Positions 17,124 through 22,668 of a DNA stretch of 22,668 bases are shown piece by piece (within the stretch, counting starts at the first letter, position 1; every line of letters starts with the position of its first letter). Origin of the DNA: Gammaproteobacteria bacterium (GTDB lineage Bacteria; Pseudomonadota; Gammaproteobacteria; Halothiobacillales; Halothiobacillaceae). A program made the translations under genes and the position numbers. The notes under the pieces were generated by a model. It made no database searches and was not told where the DNA came from. It saw nothing but the letters and a program-made list of their open reading frames with translations. The stretch covers positions 1 through 22,668 of the forward strand of contig JARJMX020000201.1 of the NCBI GenBank assembly GCA_029335925.2. The letters are read 5' to 3'.

Positions 17124-17930
17124 ATGCGCCTTTTAGCCAATACCCGCACACTCACCCTCGTAGCCCTCTTGTTTCTCAGCCTGTCCTCCAGCCTGCAGGC
17201 CGCGGGTTTCCGGCTTGTCGTTCCTCCTTTTCTGCCTCAAGCGGAGATGAAAAACACCTATAGCAAGATGGCGAATTATCTTAGCCAGAATCTCGGTGCG
17301 CCTGTGGAGCTAGTCACCAGTGGCTCTTATCTTGCCCACTGGGAAATGATGCGCAAAGGCTCAGGTTATGAGCTGGCTTTAGACAATGCTCCGATGATCG
17401 ACTTCCTCGTCCAGCGCCAGCATTACACAGTACTGACCAAGATTGCAGGGGTCATCAGCCAGTCGCTGGTCACCCGCGACGATGTCACGATCCTCGACCC
17501 CCAGGAACTGCTCGGCAAGCCGGTAGCTACCATCGCCTCCCCCAACCTATCCGCCTTGGTGCTGTTTGAGATGTTCCCCAATCCACTGCGCCAACCCAAC
17601 TTCAAATACGCCAACAACGCCCGAGAAGCGATCGACATGGTACTCAAGGGCCAAGTCGTAGCCGCTTTGGTCCCCACCCCTATTGCCGTTCTCTATGACA
17701 ACTTGAACGTTGTAACCACATCCAAGCCACTACCGCACCTTGCCATTGCTGCCTCCCCTGGCGTGCCGACGGAGACGCAGGCGAAGATCCGCCAGATCCT
17801 GTTGCAAGCCGACAAGACCCCCGAAGGCCGCGCCATGTTGAAAATCCTCAACACCAGCGGATTCGAACCCGCCTCCAACGCCACTTACGCAGGTCAGGCC
17901 GACCTCCTAAAGGGTACCTACGGCTATTGA
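17124..17930 (+). CDS. PhnD-like periplasmic substrate-binding protein
   Basis: A 268-residue exported protein. The N-terminus has Arg residues followed by a hydrophobic core (LVALLFLSLSSSLQA, 12-26), and the likely cleavage is after Ala26. The mature part reads as a two-lobed binding protein of the phosphate/phosphonate PhnD (PF12974) type, with the hinge-proximal segments PVATIASPNLSAL and the late block AIAASPGVPTE. The ATG at 17124 is supported by AAAGGA 11 nt upstream and by the signal peptide; the frame also opens at a TTG at 17088. No ABC permease or ATPase gene is nearby, so it is an orphan here and its ligand is unknown. Such orphans can serve as sensors. Confidence 0.75.
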   Translation: MRLLANTRTLTLVALLFLSLSSSLQAAGFRLVVPPFLPQAEMKNTYSKMANYLSQNLGAPVELVTSGSYLAHWEMMRKGSGYELALDNAPMIDFLVQRQHYTVLTKIAGVISQSLVTRDDVTILDPQELLGKPVATIASPNLSALVLFEMFPNPLRQPNFKYANNAREAIDMVLKGQVVAALVPTPIAVLYDNLNVVTTSKPLPHLAIAASPGVPTETQAKIRQILLQADKTPEGRAMLKILNTSGFEPASNATYAGQADLLKGTYGY

Positions 17931-18049
17931 TCCCTTCTTCGCGCCAGCCGTGGCACCCCCTCTTCCCCAACCTGCTCACCGCATAGGCAAAACGAACGCG
18001 TTTACGGTATCATGCTGAAGCTTGAATCTCGTGCCGCCAGGAGCCCTTG

Positions 18050-19210
18050 ATGAAACGTGATTATGTGTTCACCTCGGAATCCGTGTCCGAGGGCCATCCG
18101 GACAAGATCGCCGACCAAATTTCCGACGCCATCCTCGACGCCATCCTGGCGCAGGATAAGAACGCCCGCGTGGCCTGCGAGACGCTGGTGAAGACCGGTT
18201 TCGTTTTGCTCGCTGGCGAGGTGACCACCTCCGCCTGGGTAGATCTTGACGAGCTAGTGCGCCAGGTCATCGTCGATATCGGCTATGACAGCTCCGAGAT
18301 CGGCTTTGACGGCCGCACCTGCGGCGTACTCTCCGCCATCGGCAAGCAGTCCTCGGACATCGCCCAAGGCGTGGATCGCATCATCAATGAGGAGCAGGGT
18401 GCGGGCGACCAAGGCATGATGTTTGGCTTTGCCTGCAATGAGACCGAAGTACTCATGCCCGCACCGATTACCTACGCCCACCGCCTAGTCAAGCGCCAGG
18501 CCAAGGTACGCAAGAACGGCACCCTGCCTTGGCTGCGTCCTGATGCCAAGAGCCAGGTCAGCATCCGTTATGTGGACGGCAAGCCGGTGGCGGTGGATGC
18601 CGTGGTCCTCTCCACCCAGCACCACCCAGCAATCGCCTACAAGGATTTGCAGGAGGCGGTGATGGAGACCATCATCAAGCCGGTCATCCCCGCCGAGTGG
18701 CTGCACAAGGACACCCAATTTCACATCAACCCGACCGGCCAGTTCGTCATCGGCGGCCCGGTGGGTGACTGCGGCCTAACCGGGCGCAAGATCATCGTCG
18801 ATACTTACGGCGGCATGGGCCGCCACGGCGGTGGCGCCTTCTCCGGCAAGGACCCCTCCAAGGTGGACCGCTCGGCCGCCTATGCCGGCCGCTACGTGGC
18901 GAAGAACATCGTTGCCGCAGGACTCGCCGAGCGCTGCGAGATCCAGGTCTCCTACGCCATCGGCGTGGCCGAGCCGACCTCCATTACCGTAGACACCTTT
19001 GGCACTGGCAAAATAGACGACGACCGTATTGCCGCCATCGTCGCTGAGGTTTTCGATCTTCGCCCCTATGGCATCATCAGGATGCTGGACTTAATCCAAC
19101 CGATCTATCGCAAGACGGCTGCTTATGGCCACTTCGGCCGCGAGGAGCCCGAGTTTACCTGGGAGCGAACCGACAAGGTCGAGGCCCTGCGTGCCGCCGC
19201 CGGGCTGTAA
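18050..19210 (+). CDS. metK: S-adenosylmethionine synthetase
   Basis: Makes SAM from methionine and ATP. It is 386 residues. Motifs: GHPDK (15-19), [10 protein letters not shown] (117-126, ATP binding) and GGGAFSGKD (260-268, the P-loop-like motif). AGGAG (18039-18043) supports the ATG at 18050; a TTG one codon earlier is less likely. The 119-bp upstream spacer contains TATCAT at 18008-18013 as a weak -10 candidate, and no SAM riboswitch or MetJ-type repeat is recognisable. It is the first gene of the metK-ahcY-metF methyl-cycle group; only ahcY carries a visible riboswitch. Confidence 0.97.
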   Translation: MKRDYVFTSESVSEGHPDKIADQISDAILDAILAQDKNARVACETLVKTGFVLLAGEVTTSAWVDLDELVRQVIVDIGYDSSEIGFDGRTCGVLSAIGKQSSDIAQGVDRIINEEQGAGDQGMMFGFACNETEVLMPAPITYAHRLVKRQAKVRKNGTLPWLRPDAKSQVSIRYVDGKPVAVDAVVLSTQHHPAIAYKDLQEAVMETIIKPVIPAEWLHKDTQFHINPTGQFVIGGPVGDCGLTGRKIIVDTYGGMGRHGGGAFSGKDPSKVDRSAAYAGRYVAKNIVAAGLAERCEIQVSYAIGVAEPTSITVDTFGTGKIDDDRIAAIVAEVFDLRPYGIIRMLDLIQPIYRKTAAYGHFGREEPEFTWERTDKVEALRAAAGL

Positions 19211-19225
19211 TCACTTCCCCATCCG

Positions 19226-19295
19226 CCGAGGGGCGCTGCAGCAGGGAGCATCCTGTCAGGCTCGGTGATTGGGGCACACCCATGCAACGGCGCCC
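19226..19295 (+). promoter_or_regulatory. S-adenosylhomocysteine (SAH) riboswitch
   Basis: The RNA matches the SAH-riboswitch consensus. P1 pairs CCGAG (19226-19230) with CTCGG (19261-19265). Directly after the first strand comes GGGCGCTGC, and GCGCCC (19290-19295) pairs perfectly with GGGCGC (19231-19236) to form the pseudoknot helix P2. The conserved CAGGCTCGG and ACGGCGC blocks are present. Relative to the familiar GAGCGC/GCGCUC pairing, one A-U is replaced by G-C on both strands, a compensatory change. Optional stems are CAGG/CCTG (19242-19245 and 19252-19255) and TGGG/CCCA (19270-19273 and 19279-19282). Known members raise expression of SAH-recycling genes when SAH accumulates, which fits the position before ahcY. 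Confidence 0.95.
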
Positions 19296-19299
19296 GTGT

Positions 19300-19314
19300 C
19301 CTAACCTTTAGGAG
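19300..19314 (+). promoter_or_regulatory. Possible expression platform: Shine-Dalgarno-masking hairpin
   Basis: CCTAA (19300-19304) can pair with TTAGG (19308-19312), which overlaps the ahcY Shine-Dalgarno AGGAG (19310-19314). It lies 4 nt after the pseudoknot strand of the riboswitch, so ligand-bound aptamer could compete with or alter this small stem. The 3-nt loop makes it weak; control at translation is inference. Confidence 0.45.
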
Positions 19315-19322
19315 AGCGTTGC

Positions 19323-20714
19323 ATGTCCTTCACTGATTTCAAAGTCGCCGACTTATCCTTAGCCGAGTGGGGCCGCAAGGAGATCCGCATTGCGGAAACC
19401 GAAATGCCCGCGCTCATGGCCATCCGCCGCAAGTACCAGGACGCCAAACCGCTTGCCGGGGCACGGATCGCCGGCTCCTTGCACATGACCATTCAGACGG
19501 CGGTGCTGATCGAGACCCTCGTCGCTCTCGGCGCCGAAGTACGCTGGTCGTCCTGCAACATCTTCTCCACCCAGGATCACGCTGCGGCGGCCATCGCCGC
19601 CGCAGGTATTCCGGTATTCGCCTGGAAGGGCGAGACCGAAGAAGAATACTGGTGGTGTATCGAGCAAACCATCCATGGTCCCAATGGCTGGGTGCCGAAC
19701 ATGCTGCTGGATGACGGCGGTGACCTGACCGGACTGATGCACACGAAATACCCCGAGCTTTTGCAAGGTATCCACGGAGTGTCCGAGGAAACCACGACCG
19801 GCGTGCACCGGCTGTGGAAGATGCTCGCGGCAGGCACGCTCAAAATCCCCGCCATCAACGTCAATGACTCCGTCACCAAGAGCAAGAACGACAACAAATA
19901 CGGTTGTCGCCATTCGCTGAATGACGCGATCAAACGGGCCACGGATCATTTGCTGGCGGGCAAACAGGCCCTGGTCATCGGATATGGTGATGTGGGTAAA
20001 GGCTCGGCGGCCTCGCTCCGCCAGGAAGGAATGATCGTGAAAATCAGCGAGATCGACCCCATCTGTGCTATGCAGGCCTGCATGGACGGCTACGAGGTCG
20101 TCTCACCCTATCTTGGCGGGATCAACGATGGCACCGACGCCTGCATTGACCGCACTCTGCTCGGCAAGATCGACCTTCTGGTCACCACGACCGGTAATAT
20201 CAACGTGTGCGACGCACCGATGCTGCGTGCCCTCAAAAAGGGCGCGGTGGTGTGCAATATCGGCCACTTCGACAACGAAATCGACACGGCCTACATGCGC
20301 AAGCACTGGGCGTGGGAGGAGATCAAGCCGCAGGTGCACAAGGTCTACCGCGATACGCCGGCCGGCCAAACTCCGGACCTTGCCAGCGATGACTACCTGA
20401 TCCTGCTCTCCGAGGGACGTCTGGTGAACCTCGGCAACGCCACCGGTCATCCGAGCCGGATCATGGACGGCTCCTTCGCCAATCAGGTGCTGGCGCAGAT
20501 CTATCTCTACGGCAAGCGCTTCGCCGACCTTCCCCCCGAGGAAAAATCGGCCCACATCCGGGTCGAGGTGCTTCCGAAGGCCTTGGACGAGGAAGTGGCC
20601 CGCTACATGGTCGAGGGCTTTGGCGGGGTGATCACCCGTCTGACCCCGGCCCAGGCGGACTACCTTGGCGTGCCCGTCGAAGGGCCGTTCAAGCCGGACA
20701 GTTATCGCTACTAA
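19323..20714 (+). CDS. ahcY: Adenosylhomocysteinase (SAH hydrolase)
   Basis: Hydrolyses SAH to adenosine and homocysteine, relieving product inhibition of methyltransferases. It is 463 residues. Motifs: [13 protein letters not shown] (54-66), [17 protein letters not shown] (179-195, substrate and NAD contacts), GYGDVGKG (220-227, NAD-binding loop), GHFDNEID and the C-terminal PFKPDSYRY that reaches into the partner subunit's NAD site. The ATG at 19323 has AGGAG 8 nt upstream and follows the SAH riboswitch. It lies 112 nt after metK and 12 nt before metF. Regulation by SAH through the riboswitch is expected. Confidence 0.97.
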   Translation: MSFTDFKVADLSLAEWGRKEIRIAETEMPALMAIRRKYQDAKPLAGARIAGSLHMTIQTAVLIETLVALGAEVRWSSCNIFSTQDHAAAAIAAAGIPVFAWKGETEEEYWWCIEQTIHGPNGWVPNMLLDDGGDLTGLMHTKYPELLQGIHGVSEETTTGVHRLWKMLAAGTLKIPAINVNDSVTKSKNDNKYGCRHSLNDAIKRATDHLLAGKQALVIGYGDVGKGSAASLRQEGMIVKISEIDPICAMQACMDGYEVVSPYLGGINDGTDACIDRTLLGKIDLLVTTTGNINVCDAPMLRALKKGAVVCNIGHFDNEIDTAYMRKHWAWEEIKPQVHKVYRDTPAGQTPDLASDDYLILLSEGRLVNLGNATGHPSRIMDGSFANQVLAQIYLYGKRFADLPPEEKSAHIRVEVLPKALDEEVARYMVEGFGGVITRLTPAQADYLGVPVEGPFKPDSYRY

Positions 20715-20726
20715 AGGGGAAGCATC

Positions 20727-21590
20727 ATGCGCCGCTCTGCGCCACCGTCCTTCAGCTGCGAGTTCTTCCCTCCCAAGAGCGAGGAAGGCGCGGCCAGGTT
20801 GCGCGCCACCTGGCAGGCCCTCAAGTCCATGCAGCCAAGCTATTTCTCGGTTACCTTTGGTGCGGGTGGCTCCACCCAGGAACGCACCTTCACCACTGTG
20901 GCCGAGATCCAGCGCGACTCGGGCATCGAGGCCGCCCCCCACCTCTCCTGTATCGGCTCCACCCGAGCACAAATCCGCGCCATTCTGGAGGACTACAAGG
21001 CGCAGGGCATCCGCCGCATTGTCGCTCTGCGCGGTGATCTGCCCTCCGGCATGCGTGACCCAGGCGAGCTGCGCTACGCCAACGAGCTGGTTGAGTTCAT
21101 CCGCGAAGTGACCGGCGACTGGTTCCGCATCGAAGTGGCCGCCTATCCCGAGATCCACCCGCAGGCCCCCTCGGCCAAGGTGGACCTGGAAAACTTCGCC
21201 CGTAAGGTGCGCGCCGGGGCGGATGGTGCCATCACCCAGTACTTCTACAACATCGATGCCTATTTTCGCTTCATGGACGACTGCGAACGGATGGGACTCG
21301 ACATTCCGATCGTCCCCGGCATCATGCCGATCACCAACTACACCCAGCTTGCGCGCTTCTCGGATGCCTGCGGTGCGGAGATCCCACGCTGGCTGCGCAA
21401 GCGCCTAGAGGATTTGGGCGACGATGTCGAGAGCATCCACGCCTTTGGCCTGGATGTGGTGGGTAAGATGTGCGAGGACCTGCTCGCCGGCGGGGCCCCT
21501 GGCCTGCACTTCTACACCATGAACCAAGTCGAGCCTTCCTTAAGCCTGTGGCAACGGGTGGCGCATACCCGTCCTGACATGGAGCTGTAA
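20727..21590 (+). CDS. metF: 5,10-methylenetetrahydrofolate reductase
   Basis: FAD enzyme reducing methylene-THF to methyl-THF for methionine synthesis. It is 287 residues. Motifs: SCEFFPPK (10-17, with the catalytic Glu), VTFGAGGST (42-50), PHLSCIG (71-77), LRGD (101-104) and QYFYN (171-175). The ATG at 20727 follows AGGGGA closely, 12 nt after the ahcY stop, so it is probably co-transcribed with ahcY and thus also under the riboswitch-bearing leader if control is transcriptional. It closes the methyl cycle begun by metK and ahcY; methionine synthase is not in the window. Confidence 0.96.
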   Translation: MRRSAPPSFSCEFFPPKSEEGAARLRATWQALKSMQPSYFSVTFGAGGSTQERTFTTVAEIQRDSGIEAAPHLSCIGSTRAQIRAILEDYKAQGIRRIVALRGDLPSGMRDPGELRYANELVEFIREVTGDWFRIEVAAYPEIHPQAPSAKVDLENFARKVRAGADGAITQYFYNIDAYFRFMDDCERMGLDIPIVPGIMPITNYTQLARFSDACGAEIPRWLRKRLEDLGDDVESIHAFGLDVVGKMCEDLLAGGAPGLHFYTMNQVEPSLSLWQRVAHTRPDMEL

Positions 21591-21592
21591 GC

Positions 21593-21617
21593 CTGCACGC
21601 ACTACACTCGAGTGCAG
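21593..21617. other. Weak stem-loop between metF and qmcA
   Basis: CTGCAC (21593-21598) can pair with GTGCAG (21612-21617), and alternatively GCACT (21599-21603) with AGTGC (21611-21615). No T-run follows. It may mark the end of the methyl-cycle transcript but is not a convincing terminator. Confidence 0.25.
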
Positions 21618-21638
21618 ACACATACAAGGAGCCGCATC

Positions 21639-22559
21639 ATGTCCAGCTTCGCCCTCATGCTCCTGATCCTGGCTGTGGTCTTCATCCTCACGGGGGTCAA
21701 GACCGTCCCTCAAGGCATGAAATACACAGTCGAGCGCTTCGGTCGCTATGTGCGTACCCTAGAGCCTGGCCTCAACCTCATCGTCCCGTTCATCGACCGC
21801 ATCGGACGCAAGATGAACATGATGGAACAGGTGCTGGACGTACCCTCGCAAGAAGTCATCACCCAGGATAACGCCATGGTCCAAGTCGATGGCGTGGTGT
21901 TCTTCCAGGTGCTGGATGCCGCCAAGGCCGCCTATGAGGTGCATAACCTCGAGTACGCCATCCTCAACCTCACCATGACCAATATCCGCACCGTCATGGG
22001 TTCCATGGCCCTAGATGAGCTACTCTCCAAACGCGATGAGATCAACGCTCGCCTTTTGACCGTAGTGGACGAGGCCACCTCCCCCTGGGGCACCAAGATC
22101 ACCCGTATCGAGATCAAGGACATCACCCCGCCCAAGGACCTAGTAAATGCGATGGCGCGCCAAATGAAGGCCGAGCGCGACAAGCGTGCTGCCATTCTTG
22201 AATCGGAAGGCTTGCGCCAAGCCGCCATTCTCAAGGCCGATGGCGAGAAACAGGCGCAGATCCTCAAGGCCGAAGGTGAGAAGGAGGCAGCCTTCCGTGA
22301 GGCGGAGGCGCGTGAGCGCTTAGCCCAAGCCGAGGCCGTCGCCATCCGCACAGTGAGCGAGGCCATTGCCAGCGGCAGTCTCCAGGCCATCAACTACTTC
22401 GTCGCCAGCAAGTACATTGAGGCCTTCCAGACGGTAGCCACCGCTCCCAACCAGAAGGTCATTATGCTGCCGATCGAGGCCTCCGGCATCCTCGGCTCGC
22501 TGGAAGGCATCGGTGAGCTCGCCAAAGAGGCCTTCCTCAAGGACAAGCCGCATGCCTGA
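21639..22559 (+). CDS. qmcA: SPFH/band-7 membrane protein, QmcA-like
   Basis: A 306-residue stomatin/prohibitin-family protein, nearly the length of E. coli QmcA (305). It has one N-terminal membrane anchor (about residues 4-20), then the SPFH domain with [15 protein letters not shown] (23-37), [29 protein letters not shown] and [15 protein letters not shown] charged Ala/Glu/Lys-rich coiled coil (about 170-245), including repeats of ILKA(D/E)GEK, follows. These proteins oligomerise at the inner membrane and are linked to membrane microdomains and protein quality control. The ATG at 21639 has AAGGAG at good spacing. The 3' end overlaps the next gene by 8 nt, the usual pairing with an NfeD protein. 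Confidence 0.93.
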   Translation: MSSFALMLLILAVVFILTGVKTVPQGMKYTVERFGRYVRTLEPGLNLIVPFIDRIGRKMNMMEQVLDVPSQEVITQDNAMVQVDGVVFFQVLDAAKAAYEVHNLEYAILNLTMTNIRTVMGSMALDELLSKRDEINARLLTVVDEATSPWGTKITRIEIKDITPPKDLVNAMARQMKAERDKRAAILESEGLRQAAILKADGEKQAQILKAEGEKEAAFREAEARERLAQAEAVAIRTVSEAIASGSLQAINYFVASKYIEAFQTVATAPNQKVIMLPIEASGILGSLEGIGELAKEAFLKDKPHA

Positions 22560-22668
22560 GCTGGATTATTGGCACTGGCTGGCCCTGGGACTGGCGCTGA
22601 TGATCCTCGAAATCTTGGCTCCGTCCACTTATTTTCTCTGGATGGGGGTGGCGGCCATGGGCGTAGGG
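22552..22668 (+). CDS. NfeD-like membrane protein (5' part)
   Basis: Thirty-nine codons are visible before the window ends. The start ATG lies inside the qmcA 3' end (8-nt overlap). The peptide begins [20 protein letters not shown] and continues with [11 protein letters not shown], the hydrophobic, Trp-rich first helix typical of short NfeD (YbbJ-type) proteins. NfeD proteins are regularly encoded with SPFH proteins and act with them in the membrane. The C-terminal OB-fold domain would be outside the window. Confidence 0.85.
   Translation, partial: MPELDYWHWLALGLALMILEILAPSTYFLWMGVAAMGVG

Noticed and set aside
17931..18049. SAM riboswitch or MetJ box before metK
   Set aside because: No conserved SAM-I/II core and no AGACGTCT-like repeats are present in the spacer.

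Overview
The window is GC-rich, densely packed bacterial chromosome. Its gene content points to a Gram-negative proteobacterium: a zinc-type outer-membrane protein, Zur, QmcA/NfeD, DUF2789, a YkgJ-type protein, and an S-adenosylhomocysteine (SAH) riboswitch in front of ahcY. A linked tkt-gap-pgk-pyk-fba cluster and a beta-carbonic anhydrase would suit a gamma- or betaproteobacterial autotroph. No RuBisCO or other diagnostic autotrophy gene is present, so lifestyle and species are inference.

Left part (1-5687, all + strand): the 3' end of a zinc-regulated-type outer-membrane protein is followed by zur. Next come a class I methyltransferase, a DUF2789 protein, glutamate racemase (murI) and a YkgJ-like cysteine-cluster protein, several of them joined by ATGA overlaps. 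Then follow purC, a beta-carbonic anhydrase and bioD. The spacing suggests two transcription units, zur to ykgJ-like and purC to bioD.

Middle (5688-16999, all - strand apart from one doubtful small ORF): mgtA, a P-type Mg2+ ATPase, lies downstream of a small unknown CDS and a hairpin-bearing leader. Upstream of these is a non-coding, hairpin-rich stretch (about 8950-9235) that ends at the fba terminator. The central-carbon cluster is transcribed tkt -> gap -> pgk -> pyk -> fba. Every spacer in it holds at least one stem-loop, including a perfect 12-bp hairpin and a separate intrinsic terminator between gap and pgk. A thioredoxin-fold protein lies upstream of tkt.

Right part (17000-22668, + strand): a divergent promoter region with two palindromes precedes an orphan PhnD-like periplasmic binding protein. 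Then comes the activated-methyl-cycle set metK - SAH riboswitch - ahcY - metF. MetK makes SAM, AhcY removes the SAH left after methyl transfer, and MetF supplies methyl-THF for remaking methionine. The riboswitch ties AhcY production to SAH level. The window ends with qmcA and the first 39 codons of an nfeD-like gene.

Most of the genes are conserved housekeeping genes. The best candidates for something less described are the structured region and small CDS upstream of mgtA, the stem-loops in every spacer of the carbon operon, and the GAPDH active-site variant. I found no CRISPR array, insertion sequence, phage gene, tRNA or rRNA.
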